Assembly (NCBI GenBank): GCA_002725995.1 | Contig: PBRQ01000082.1 | Coordinates: 1-41,438 of the forward strand | DNA: 41,438 nucleotides | Reading direction: 5' to 3' | Origin: Gammaproteobacteria bacterium | GTDB taxonomy: Bacteria > Pseudomonadota > Gammaproteobacteria > Pseudomonadales > Azotimanducaceae | Shown here: in pieces, positions 24,113-32,723 of the stretch | Layout: the number at the start of each line of letters is the position of its first letter | How positions within the stretch are numbered: the stretch's first letter is position 1 | Made by a program: the position numbers and the translations under genes | Notes under the pieces: generated by a model | The model's input: the letters and a program-made list of their open reading frames with translations, nothing else | The model's database searches: none | Told to the model about the DNA's origin: nothing

Positions 24113-26892
24113 GCGAGCAGGCGGAGAAAGGTCAGTACAGAGGTGTAGATGACATTTACCGTGAAAACTGGAAATGGGACAAGGTAACCTGGGCATCCCA
24201 CTGTATCGATTGCTATCCAGGCAATTGTCCGATGCGTGTCTATGTCAAGGATGGTATTGCCTGGCGCGAGGAGCCAGCGGCTGTCTTCCCCACGATCGAA
24301 GAGGGAGTACCGGACCTCAATCCCATGGGCTGCCAGAAAGGTGCCGGCTGGACCCGAACTCTCTATGGCAAGGAGCGGGTCATGTATCCCCTCAAGAGGG
24401 TAGGTGAGCGCGGAGAGGGGAAATGGAAACGAGTCAGCTGGGATGAAGCCGCAACAGATATAGCTGATTCAATTCTCGATGCCATTGAGGAAAAAGGTGC
24501 TGAATCAGTGATCGCACCCTCCGGGTGTAATACGCATACCTGGGGTACGGTAGGTCGCCAGATGTTCATGAGCAGCATTGGTGGACTTACCATGGATGTC
24601 AATGCTGAGATGAATGACTTTGCACCCGGACACTACCTTACCTATGGTGTTTTTGATCCGGTCAGCAGCATTGATGACTGGTTTCATGCCGGCGTGATAC
24701 TGATCTGGAATGGTAATCCGGCTTATACGCGTATTCCTCATTATCATTTTATTGCAGAGGCACGTTACAAGGGTGCAGACATTTACACCATTGCGCCGGA
24801 TGCATCACCATCGGCAGTGCATGCTGACTATCACCTGGGTATCAAGCCGGGAACCGACGCAGCGTTTGCGCTTGCAATGGCCCAGGTTGTGGTTGAGGAA
24901 GGCCTGATTGAAGAACAGTTCGCCAGGGAACAAACGGACCTGCCATTGCTGATGAACCCGGATACCAGCCGTTATCTGCGTGAATCTGAAATGGAAGAGG
25001 GCGGGGCTGGCGATCAGTTCTATGTCTGGGATGAAATCACCCAAAAAGCCGTAAAGGCATCTAGAGGGACGCTCTTCTGGGGTGACGTAGAGCCTGCTCT
25101 GACCGGTGAATTTACGGTCGACACTATCGCAGGCCCGGTCAAACTTCAGACAGTTTTGTCAGCGATGATACCGAGGCTTCAGGAATATACACCAGAAGCT
25201 GCCTTTGAGATTTGTGATATACACCCAGACACTATTCGCAAACTTGCGCGCAAGATTGCAGAGCGCCCAACCAAGGTTGTTTGTTCCCTGTCGAATGCGG
25301 GTAAACACTATCATGGAGACCTGATAGAAAGATCGATGCTTCTTCTTTTTGGTTTAACGGGAAATTGGGGGCGTAAGGGCACTGGTGTGCAGGCCTGGAC
25401 CACAGGCATGTTTGATGGCTGGTTTACGGTTGCAATGAAGCAGCAGCGCGGCCCCGCCGAGGTCGCTGCAATTGCGGATATGCAGGACGCGATGTTTGAG
25501 AGCGCCAAGCAGCAGGATCCGACGATAACAAGGCCTATCCTAGCGATTGAGATGGCAAAAATGTCGACCAGTAGTGGCATGGTGCCTCCCTTCTTCTTCT
25601 GGTTTCACCATGCGGGTTGTGAAGGAGCATGGAAAAATAGGGATTGGCATGACCCTTCGATGAAACGATCCTTTGAAGAATATTTTGACGAAGCGGTTGA
25701 TGAAAATTGGTGGGATGGCGTTGATTACCCGCGCAAGGAGCAGACGCCAAGAGTACTGATTGAATGCGGTGGCAATGTGCTGCGCCGTACCCGTGGTGGC
25801 AGCAAAATGTTGCTCAAGCATCTGTGGCCGGACCTGAACATGATCGTATCCATGGATATCCGCATGAGTATGACTGCATTGTACTCAGACTATGTGCTGC
25901 CCATTGCCAATCAGTATGAGAAGATTGGCTTTGGTATCCCCAGTACCCATACGATGAACCTGACCTTCTGTGATCGTGCCATTGAGCCACCCGGTGAAGC
26001 GGTCAATGAATGGGAAGCATTCCGGCGTCTTTCGGAGAAACTTGAACAAAGAGCCAAGGAGCGGGGTTTTGAAGGCTATGCGGATGCCCGTGGCGGTGAA
26101 CACCAATTGCAAAACTGTCACTCAAACTTTACACGGGATGGCCTTTTTGTCGATGAGGATATCATTGCCGATGAAATGATCCGGGATTCGGCAATGCTGG
26201 GCTCTCTGCCAGCTAACGCGAGCCTTGAGGAGATAAGACGCAAGGGCTACTTTCGCTGGGAAGGCCTCGGTGTATCTGCCAGGGCACTGAATCAGGCAAC
26301 TGACCCTCAACCCGATGAGACTTTCGCACCATACCGGGACAGGGTTGAAAAGGGTGAGCCCTGGCCGACCTTATCCAGACGCGCACAATTCCTGATCGAA
26401 CATCCCTGGTTCATTGAAGCTGATGAGCACCTGCCGACCCACAAGAATCCGCCAAAAATAGGCGGTGATCATCGGTTCCAAATTTCGAGTGGGCACAATC
26501 GCTGGAGTATTCATTCGCTGAATACGGCTAATCAATTGATGCTTGAAACCCACCGTGGGGCACCGCATGTCGTTATCAATGACCAGGACGCTGCAGATCT
26601 AGGCGTTGAGGATAATGAGGAAGTACGGGTGTATAACGATCAGGGTGAGTTTTTTGTGCCAGTACTGATCAGCCCCAGTGCACAGCCAGGCCAAGTCGTC
26701 ATGTATAACGGTTTTGAGCCTTACCAGTTTACCGACTGGAAAAGCCCCAATGATGCGGAGCCAGGAATGATCAAATGGCTGCACATGGCGGGTGGTTATG
26801 GGCATCTAAAGTACTGGGGAACCCAATGGCAACCCTGTCCGGTGATGCGGAATACCTATGCCAGTATTGAGAAAATTCAGCTGTCAGAATAG
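24109..26892 (+). CDS. Type II DMSO reductase-family molybdoenzyme, alpha subunit 4
   Basis: A 927-aa paralogue. Likely cluster ligands are H31-x3-C35-x4-C40-x34-C75, and the Mo-ligand Asp is D170 in NAEMNDFAPGHYLTYGV. Most of the family blocks are kept (DDWFHAGVILIWNGNPAY, HYHFIAEARYKGADIYTIAPD, SSGHNRWSIHSLNTAN). The segment before the Mo ligand (ESVIAPSGCNTHTWGTVG) and the middle (FFFWFHHAGCEGAWKNRDW) differ from alpha 1 and 2, consistent with a different substrate. No Tat leader is present. It is the last gene of the beta 2-delta 2-alpha 4 chain. Confidence 0.9.
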   Translation: MSEQAEKGQYRGVDDIYRENWKWDKVTWASHCIDCYPGNCPMRVYVKDGIAWREEPAAVFPTIEEGVPDLNPMGCQKGAGWTRTLYGKERVMYPLKRVGERGEGKWKRVSWDEAATDIADSILDAIEEKGAESVIAPSGCNTHTWGTVGRQMFMSSIGGLTMDVNAEMNDFAPGHYLTYGVFDPVSSIDDWFHAGVILIWNGNPAYTRIPHYHFIAEARYKGADIYTIAPDASPSAVHADYHLGIKPGTDAAFALAMAQVVVEEGLIEEQFAREQTDLPLLMNPDTSRYLRESEMEEGGAGDQFYVWDEITQKAVKASRGTLFWGDVEPALTGEFTVDTIAGPVKLQTVLSAMIPRLQEYTPEAAFEICDIHPDTIRKLARKIAERPTKVVCSLSNAGKHYHGDLIERSMLLLFGLTGNWGRKGTGVQAWTTGMFDGWFTVAMKQQRGPAEVAAIADMQDAMFESAKQQDPTITRPILAIEMAKMSTSSGMVPPFFFWFHHAGCEGAWKNRDWHDPSMKRSFEEYFDEAVDENWWDGVDYPRKEQTPRVLIECGGNVLRRTRGGSKMLLKHLWPDLNMIVSMDIRMSMTALYSDYVLPIANQYEKIGFGIPSTHTMNLTFCDRAIEPPGEAVNEWEAFRRLSEKLEQRAKERGFEGYADARGGEHQLQNCHSNFTRDGLFVDEDIIADEMIRDSAMLGSLPANASLEEIRRKGYFRWEGLGVSARALNQATDPQPDETFAPYRDRVEKGEPWPTLSRRAQFLIEHPWFIEADEHLPTHKNPPKIGGDHRFQISSGHNRWSIHSLNTANQLMLETHRGAPHVVINDQDAADLGVEDNEEVRVYNDQGEFFVPVLISPSAQPGQVVMYNGFEPYQFTDWKSPNDAEPGMIKWLHMAGGYGHLKYWGTQWQPCPVMRNTYASIEKIQLSE

Positions 26893-27076
26893 TAACTCAA
26901 GAATTCTCACTAGATCCTGGGAGTAGAGCCAAGTTATGGGAAGTTTGACTCGGTGGTTCACTGGCTCATTCACCTGATGGTCAGTTGGTAATGGGAGAGG
27001 TAGCACTTCCACATTTTTTTTCGCGATACTGAATGTCCGATACTTCCTCATCCAATACTTCCTTTATACTTTGCCG

Positions 27077-27748
27077 ATGGAGAAAATCTTTCAGCAAGCT
27101 GAAGAAGCAGGACTCAACCTGAGTGCTGTGTTTGATCTGTCTACTTTGCCTGCTGAAATAGTTGAATCCATCCTGGCATCCTACCCTGGTGCGCTCGAGT
27201 TTGAATCGCTTGCACTTCTTGGCAGTTATGGCAGCCGATATTGGCATTACCTCGGTCAGGTTGATGAGCGGGAGCGCCACCCGGTGGACGAATATGTCAT
27301 CAGTCAGGTTCAGGACATCTTTTCGCAGTTTCAATTTCAGATTCTCTATCCGGGCGACCACTTGCTACCTCTGGTAGGCCTGGGTCAGCTTGCTGGATGG
27401 CATCACACTTCTCCCCTAGGCATTGGGCTTCATCCTGACTATGGCCCCTGGTATGCCTACCGGGCTGTTTTTCTGGTCAATGGAATAGGTCCCCTGGCGA
27501 AGCCGGTCGGGTCTCACTCTTGTGCTGCGTGTGCGTCTCAATCCTGTTTATCGGTATGCCCCGGTGGTGCAGTAAGGCTGCAGGGATTTGATGTAAGCGC
27601 CTGTTCCCAGAGTCGCATCCAGGTTAACTCTCCCTGTACAGAAACCTGTGCGTCGCGACTCGCGTGCCCGGTTGGCAGGGTCCATCAATACACACCGGAG
27701 CAGATTCAGTACCATTATCGCCATTCACTCGATGGGTTGCGCGGGTAG
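27077..27748 (+). CDS. QueG/CblC-like Fe-S protein
   Basis: A protein of about 223 aa. The segment LGQLAGWHHTSPLGIGLHPD followed by YGPWYAYRAVFLV resembles the cobalamin-binding fold of MMACHC (CblC) and QueG. It is followed by a ferredoxin-like cluster C149-x2-C152-x4-C157-x3-C161 (CAACASQSCLSVCPGG) and further cysteines at 176, 187, 191 and 197, enough for a second, unusual site. It may be a B12 or Fe-S reductase that serves the adjacent Mo-enzymes or a downstream step. The ATG at 27077 is chosen over a TTG two codons earlier; no good Shine-Dalgarno sequence is seen. It lies 184 bp after alpha 4, so co-transcription is possible but not certain. Confidence 0.6.
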   Translation: MEKIFQQAEEAGLNLSAVFDLSTLPAEIVESILASYPGALEFESLALLGSYGSRYWHYLGQVDERERHPVDEYVISQVQDIFSQFQFQILYPGDHLLPLVGLGQLAGWHHTSPLGIGLHPDYGPWYAYRAVFLVNGIGPLAKPVGSHSCAACASQSCLSVCPGGAVRLQGFDVSACSQSRIQVNSPCTETCASRLACPVGRVHQYTPEQIQYHYRHSLDGLRG

Positions 27749-27843
27749 AAAGAAGCGTGGCGAAGTCACTTATGTATCGCTTATTCGGGGCTGGCAAGGT
27801 CCCGAAGGACGCGTTGTCAAATCTCCGGGTACCAGATTGTTCC

Positions 27844-28260
27844 CTAACCTTCCGTTGCTTTCCTGGCTCCAGCGATAGCGCCGGTGTAGATGCCATGTAC
27901 CAGTTCTTTTACGTCTTCTTCTGGTTTCCCCTTGGGTTCAAAACTACCCTCCCAATTGACGGTGCAGCCATCACCATCGGCGGTAAGTTGAACGGTTGCG
28001 CTGTAGTTAGAAAGGGGTAGCGGGCAGTCATCATTGATGATGGCGTAGGTAAAGCTGAGATTATCAGGATCATAAGCCTCCAGGCGTTCCACAATTAAGG
28101 CGCCACCCATGGTGATGGATCGAACTGCTCCGACGCCTTCCCCCGTTACTTCAACGGCCGTAATGGGTCCACCTACTTCGACGCCCGCAAAGTCTCCCAG
28201 AATATCCCATACTGCCTGTGCATCAGCTTTAATGCTTTCTACTACCAGAACGTTTGTCAC
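27844..28260 (-). CDS. SRPBCC-family (polyketide cyclase-like) protein
   Basis: A 138-aa START-like, helix-grip protein. The N-terminus NVLVVESIKADAQAVWDILG is followed by DFAGVEVGGPITAVEVTGEG, VGAVRSITMGGALIVERLEA and a C-terminal amphipathic helix (DVKELVHGIYTGAIAGARKA). This pattern is typical of SRPBCC proteins that bind hydrophobic ligands. The enzyme role is unknown. It appears intact, sits convergent to the Fe-S gene, and is the first gene of the scar zone. Confidence 0.82.
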   Translation of the reverse strand: MTNVLVVESIKADAQAVWDILGDFAGVEVGGPITAVEVTGEGVGAVRSITMGGALIVERLEAYDPDNLSFTYAIINDDCPLPLSNYSATVQLTADGDGCTVNWEGSFEPKGKPEEDVKELVHGIYTGAIAGARKATEG

Positions 28261-28339
28261 GATTCGATTACCTCATAAGTTAAGTTAGATAGGGAGAGGC
28301 ATGATAGCAGCCATAGTCACGCGGGCAAGCCTCAGCTAA

Positions 28340-28705
28340 TCAGCGTAGTTTCTTTGCGATTTCTTCGACTTCGCTAAGTTCTGCCGACCGCCGGCCAATA
28401 GCGTTCAACAGGGGACACTCCTTTTCAAACCACTCAACCCCAGGGCGCCAATCGCGCATCACCAAAAAATAGAGGTCAATAGAGGAGAACATTTCATCCA
28501 GAAACCAGGGGGCTCCGGCATGCTGCTCCAGGTAGCGATAAAGGGTCTTACGATGAGTATCCGTACCTTCCACGAGCTTTTCCGCTGCAGTTTCATCTCC
28601 CGACACCCACCTGTCGGGAACATCGCCGTAGGTAAATGTAGGATAGATTGCAGAGGCCAGGAATATGAGCCTTCGCAGGAATGCTGGTCGATCAGCGTGA
28701 TCCAA
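28340..28705 (-). pseudogene. Glutathione S-transferase, C-terminal domain fragment
   Basis: The minus-strand frame encodes a GST C-terminal domain: FLRRLIFLASAIYPTFTYGD, VPDRWV, LYRYLEQHAGAPWFLDEMF and SSIDLYFLVMRDWRPGVEWF. The N-terminal thioredoxin domain with the glutathione site is absent. The frame stays open to 28777, but the upstream residues are unrelated and overlap an SDR fragment on the opposite strand. The 5' half has been lost at a junction near 28705, so it is very likely non-functional. Confidence 0.7.
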
Positions 28706-28712
28706 GGCGGGT

Positions 28713-29438
28713 GCCCAGCTTGATGTGGCGGAACTGGATCTCTCGATCCCGGAATCGGTTCGACAGTGTGCAGACAAATGGCTTGAGAATCATGAGCAAC
28801 TTCACCTCCTCATTAACAATGCCGGGGTGATGGCATGTCCGCTTACCCGGACCAGCGAGGGCTGGGAAATGTAATTTGCGGCCAATGACCTTGGTCACTT
28901 TGTTTTGACAGGGCGTCTGCACCCGGCTTTGATTGCCGGTGGCCTTGGTCGAGTAGTCAATTTGAGCTCTGGTGCACATCGACTGGGTAATATTGATTTT
29001 GAGGACATTCACTTCAAAAATCGGGAATACAACAAGTTCGAGGCCTATGGCCAATCAAAGACCGCAAACATCCTGTTTACTCGAGAGTTGGACCGCCGCC
29101 TGCAGAAGCAGGGCATACGATCCTTTGCGGTTCATCCCGGAGTCATTATGACCAAGCTTGGTTGCCATATGACGGAGGAAGACATACAGCAGCTGACGAC
29201 GGGGCGAGCCCTGACCATGAAGTCGCCGGAGGCTGGTGCAGCAACCTCACTTTATGCAGCAACTGCGCCAGAGCTTGAAGGGCAGGGCGGGCTCTATCTA
29301 GAGGATTGCCAAATAGCGCCCCTGGCTGAGTCAGCGGATGCCACTGCCGGCTATAATGACTATGCCTACGACATGGAGGCCGCCGCAAGGCTGTGGGATG
29401 TGTCCGAGAATCTGGTGGGTGAGAAATTTGCAATATGA
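28713..29438 (+). pseudogene. Short-chain dehydrogenase (retinol dehydrogenase-like), broken
   Basis: An SDR frame runs from about 28713 with AQLDVAELDLSIPESVRQC, then LHLLINNAGVMACPLTRTSE, is cut by a TAA at 28872-28874 (after WEM), and continues with FAANDLGHFVLTGRLHP, GRVVNLSSGAHRLG and YGQSKTANILFTRELDRRL. The NNAG and Y-x-x-x-K motifs survive, but the N-terminal NAD(P)-binding TGxxxGIG segment is missing and there is no start codon. A single C-to-T change (CAA to TAA) would explain the stop. It adjoins the GST fragment head to head. Confidence 0.75.
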
Positions 29439-29473
29439 ATGGGGAGCAAGTCCTGGGGATCAAGTCCTGCGGA

Positions 29474-29959
29474 TCACTCCGAAGTCCTATAAGCCAGACG
29501 TTCCCGGATACTGTCAAAGTAGTTACATAGGCCGGTGAACAAGTCTTCATTCGCCGTAGACAGTTTGCGAATACCTATGTCCAGCTTCTGGATATCTTCA
29601 TCGTCAAGGCTTTTGAAGTAAGCTTCTCTCTCATCCTTATCTTCTGGCAACGGCCAGTTGGGGATCCTGGAGACCAGTTCATCAAAATATGTTGCAGTCT
29701 TTTGTGCACCAATGCGGCGAAGGCATTCAGCCATTTCTTCTGCAAAACGTATATCAGAGCCGAAGATCAGCCTGTTTATGCCGTGATTTGAAATTTCCCA
29801 GTCCAATGCATTGACATGAATAATCACCTTCTCCTCCATGGTCAGATTCTCGTAGCCTTCTGCTTCAACTTTGCGAAGAACCCATTGGTTTAGATTAGTA
29901 ACGCCCACGGCACTATTTTCTTCCTGCGCAATATTCCTTAGCTCATTTATTGCTGACAT
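29474..29959 (-). CDS. DMP19/DUF4375-like protein
   Basis: A 161-aa acidic helical protein. The core MEEKVIIHVNALDWEISNHG followed by INRLIFGSDIRFAEEMAECL matches the DUF4375/DMP19 pattern (W-E-x-x-N-x-G with following helices). One member, Neisseria DMP19, is a DNA-mimic protein that frees operators by binding a repressor. Acidic residues are plentiful here (PEDKDEREAYFKSLDDEDIQ), which fits a mimic but does not prove it. It appears intact and convergent with the SDR pseudogene. Confidence 0.6.
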   Translation of the reverse strand: MSAINELRNIAQEENSAVGVTNLNQWVLRKVEAEGYENLTMEEKVIIHVNALDWEISNHGINRLIFGSDIRFAEEMAECLRRIGAQKTATYFDELVSRIPNWPLPEDKDEREAYFKSLDDEDIQKLDIGIRKLSTANEDLFTGLCNYFDSIRERLAYRTSE

Positions 29960-30062
29960 AATTTTATTGCCACATTTCCTGCGATCAGAGTAGTGTGCCA
30001 GATTAGATAATTATTGCCGTAAGAGTAAAGAAAATCCCCTTCGAATTGCCAAGGAGCATTAA

Positions 30063-31121
30063 ATGGAGTTCAGTGTCGCGGTTGCATCGGAAGTTGATTC
30101 CTGGAAAGTTGTTAAACGTGCCGAAGAGCTGGGGTTTACCAGCAGTTGGTTTTACGACACCCAGTTGCTTAATCCTGATGTATTTATATGCATGGCATTA
30201 GCTGCTGCCAACACCAATACCATACGGCTGGGAACCGGTGTTCTGATCCCATCCAATAGAATCGAACCTGTCGCAGCAAACGCCTTTGCAACACTCAACA
30301 AGATTGCACCCGGACGTATTGATTTCGGTGTCGGTACCGGATTTACCGGGCGGCGGACCATGGGTTTGCCAGCTATACATCTTGAAGACATGAAGGCCTA
30401 TATTCAGCGAGTTCAGGGGCTACTGCTGGGCGAAACCATAAGCTGGAATTTCGAAGAGAAGGACAGGAAGATTCGATTTCTGAATCCGGACTTTGGCCTG
30501 ATAAATATCGAGGACCCCGTTCTCCTGCATGTATCTGCCATGGGGCCAAGGGCGCGTGAGCTTACCGCTGAACTTGGGGCGGGTTGGTTGAATTTCAGTG
30601 GTGACAAGGGGACTGCTCTGCGGGACCTTGATCATATGCAAGGTGTCTGGACTGAAGCAGAACATGATCCTGAGACCCTCAAGAGTACACTTTTCTTCCT
30701 TGGTGCAGTTCTGTGCGGTGATGCCGAAGTGGATGGGGAAAAATTGATGAGTCAGGCCGCCCCTTCTACAGCTGTCATTTTCCACAACATGCTGGATTCA
30801 GTGCAGCCGATGCCCTTGGCCCTGCCCCAGGGTATGGCTGATGTTCTGGAAGCCTATCGTGTTGAGCATGCCAAATACTCCCCGACAGATGCCCGCTACC
30901 TCGACAATCATCGAGGGCATTTAATGTTCTTGAAGGAGGAAGAAAAGGCACTGTTAACCCCGGAGATGGTCAAGGCCACCACCATGAGTGGTACCCAGGA
31001 TGAATTGGTCGAAACCTTGGGTGAATTGGGAGAAGCCGGCTACACGCAGTTTGCCGTTCAGGTAGTATCTGGTGCAGAAGGTGCACTGGAGGAATGGTCA
31101 GAAGTGTTTGAAAGACTCTAG
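30063..31121 (+). CDS. Luciferase-like (LLM) flavin-dependent oxidoreductase
   Basis: A 352-aa TIM-barrel protein of the bacterial luciferase/F420-dependent reductase superfamily. Typical elements are AEELGFTSSWFYDTQLLNPD, NTIRLGTGVLIPSNRIEPV, KIAPGRIDFGVGTGFTGRRT and the central ARELTAELGAGWLN. It would use FMNH2 or F420H2 to oxidise or reduce a small organic compound. A GGAG sequence lies just before the ATG. It is complete, in contrast to its damaged neighbours. Confidence 0.85.
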   Translation: MEFSVAVASEVDSWKVVKRAEELGFTSSWFYDTQLLNPDVFICMALAAANTNTIRLGTGVLIPSNRIEPVAANAFATLNKIAPGRIDFGVGTGFTGRRTMGLPAIHLEDMKAYIQRVQGLLLGETISWNFEEKDRKIRFLNPDFGLINIEDPVLLHVSAMGPRARELTAELGAGWLNFSGDKGTALRDLDHMQGVWTEAEHDPETLKSTLFFLGAVLCGDAEVDGEKLMSQAAPSTAVIFHNMLDSVQPMPLALPQGMADVLEAYRVEHAKYSPTDARYLDNHRGHLMFLKEEEKALLTPEMVKATTMSGTQDELVETLGELGEAGYTQFAVQVVSGAEGALEEWSEVFERL

Positions 31122-31214
31122 AAATAACATGAAATCAAATCGATCTATTGTCCTTGAGCATTTCTCCAGATGGCGTGATTATTCTGGATATCTAATTGCA
31201 TGGGATGGTGAATC

Positions 31215-31445
31215 ATGCCTGAAAATAGGGAAAAAAGCAGGGAACAGCTTTTGGAAGAACTCCAGTTGTTGCGGGATCAGGTCGAAGCACTTGAGAATCA
31301 GAAAGTAGAGCAGAGGCAGGTTGAGATTTTTGAGGGTGATGCTGAGGCGGATAGCCGTGCCTGGCTGGAGCACTCACCGGTTTATACCAAGATGGTAGAT
31401 CTTGATTTCAACCTCCAATACATGAGTACTGCGGGCATTATTGGC
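31215..31445 (+). pseudogene. PAS sensor histidine kinase, N-terminal fragment
   Basis: An ATG at 31215 opens a coiled-coil start (REQLLEELQLLRDQVEALEN), then a PAS-domain entry (WLEHSPVYTKMVDLDFNLQY, MSTAGI). Recognisable homology ends near 31445, where the DNA switches to a DksA-type fragment on the other strand. The PAS remainder, dimerisation His and ATPase parts are missing here. Just upstream, 31155-31210 reads SPDGVIILDI-stop-LHGM in one frame, possibly the phosphorylation-site strand of a response regulator. That part is low confidence. Confidence 0.65.
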
Positions 31446-31446
31446 C

Positions 31447-31588
31447 TTGGGATTTCCATCCCACAGGCTTCACATTGGGATAAGCTTTCACCTCCTGCCA
31501 ACTGATCGCGAGCACGCTTGACGGCCTCTTCTATGCTGATGTCAATTTGATCTTGAACCGCCCCGTCTCTGGCCCAACCGTTCGCCAT
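31447..31588 (-). pseudogene. DksA/TraR-type zinc-finger protein (YbiI-like), 5' fragment
   Basis: From the ATG at 31588, preceded on the minus strand by a clean GGAGGT Shine-Dalgarno sequence, the frame reads ANGWARDGAVQDQIDISIEE then AVKRARDQLAGGESLSQCEA and CGMEIPR, a close match to E. coli YbiI. The first zinc-binding pair C-x2-C is present. The second pair and the C-terminus are lost at the junction near 31447 with the kinase fragment. It is truncated by rearrangement and so non-functional as a zinc finger. Confidence 0.8.
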
Positions 31589-31800
31589 GTGGTGACCTCC
31601 ATAAATCGCTCTTCAAATTGTAGTTGGCCTGGAGCCAGCATGCCAGCTCATCAGCCTGTCCTGGACCGGTTCTCTAGTACCAGTGACCCTGACCTAAATC
31701 CACTTTATTTGTCCCTTCACGCTATTTGGTCAGCCTGAGCTTACTCAGATCCACCAACTTCAGGGTATACTCCGCTCACAATTTTTTACTGGAACGGTTT

Positions 31801-32562
31801 ATGGATATCAATGGCAAGGTTATCGTCGTCACGGGTGGTGCTCAGGGTTTGGGGCTGGCAATGGCGCAGTCGTTTTCGGCCAAGGGAGCTAAGCTCGCGC
31901 TGGTTGATTTGAATGAACATCGTCTTGAAGAGGCGGTTGAAAGCTGTAAGAAAATCGGTGGTGGTGCCAAGTGCTACAAAGCGAATATCGCTAAAGAGGA
32001 TGATGTGATCGGTCTCTTTGACCAGATAGTCAATGACTTTGGTTCCCTGGATGGCTGTATCAACAATGCGGGGATATTGCGTGACGGCTTACTCGTCAAA
32101 GTAAAGGACGGCGAAATAGCTAAAAGAATGTCCCTTGCCGAGTGGCAGGCGGTGATAGATGTTAACCTGACCGGCGTATTTCTATGTGGCCGGGAAGCCG
32201 CATCACGGATGATTGAGCTGGGGTCAAAGGGCGTGATTATTAACATCTCCAGTGTTTCAAAGTCAGGAAATATGGGGCAGACAAATTACTCGGCAGCCAA
32301 GGCTGGCGTCGCTTCTATGGCGGTTGTCTGGGCCAAGGAGCTATCTCGTTATGGTATTCGGTCGGTTGCTATCGCTCCCGGGTTTATTGAAACGGAAATG
32401 GTCGCTGGTATGAAACCGGAAGCACTTGAGAAAATGGCTGCAGGCATCCCGCTGAAGCGACTTGGCCAACCGATTGAAATAGGGCAGACCGCCGTGTATA
32501 TTTTTGAAAATGACTATCTCACGGGGCGTGTACTTGAGGTGGATGGTGGTATTCGTATCTAG
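31801..32562 (+). CDS. Short-chain dehydrogenase/reductase (FabG-like)
   Basis: A 253-aa SDR. It has the cofactor loop [15 protein letters not shown] (in [14 protein letters not shown]), the catalytic Ser in NISSVSKSG, Tyr-x3-Lys in TNYSAAKAG, and the PGFIETEM loop. It is a 3-oxoacyl or hydroxy-substrate dehydrogenase working with NAD(P)H. The ATG at 31801 is chosen because the fold starts immediately after it; an in-frame upstream start at 31726 would add an unlikely leader. A TATACT hexamer lies at 31766-31771. It is complete and sits between the two histidine-kinase pieces. Confidence 0.88.
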   Translation: MDINGKVIVVTGGAQGLGLAMAQSFSAKGAKLALVDLNEHRLEEAVESCKKIGGGAKCYKANIAKEDDVIGLFDQIVNDFGSLDGCINNAGILRDGLLVKVKDGEIAKRMSLAEWQAVIDVNLTGVFLCGREAASRMIELGSKGVIINISSVSKSGNMGQTNYSAAKAGVASMAVVWAKELSRYGIRSVAIAPGFIETEMVAGMKPEALEKMAAGIPLKRLGQPIEIGQTAVYIFENDYLTGRVLEVDGGIRI

Positions 32563-32673
32563 TCTAACCAAGCTGCATTCTGGCTTAGCCTGGAAAACAA
32601 CGGACATTGGGGATGAATGGAAAAGAGTTACAAAAAAATTGCAAAATCGATATAAAGAGCCTTTAAGATATTG

Positions 32674-32715
32674 ATTTTATTGAGGTTTTAGACAATGTAA
32701 CTGTTGAGTGGGAAT
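32674..32715. repeat. Direct repeat, left copy (42 bp)
   Basis: It starts ATTTTATTG and ends GAGTGGGAAT, and matches 33038-33079 at 33 of 42 positions without gaps. It lies directly before the AT-rich membrane ORF, whose ATG is 9 bp downstream. Confidence 0.6.
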
Positions 32716-32723
32716 AAAAAAGG

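Noticed and set aside
7349-26892. Alpha genes as formate dehydrogenase or periplasmic nitrate reductase
   Set aside because: Those use a C-x2-C-x3-C first cluster motif and Cys or Sec as Mo ligand. Here the pattern is His-first and the Mo ligand is Asp, both type II marks.
29440-29475. Near-repeat CAAGTCCTGSGGATC between the SDR remnant and the DMP19-like gene
   Set aside because: Two short copies only, with no inverted structure; likely chance or slippage.
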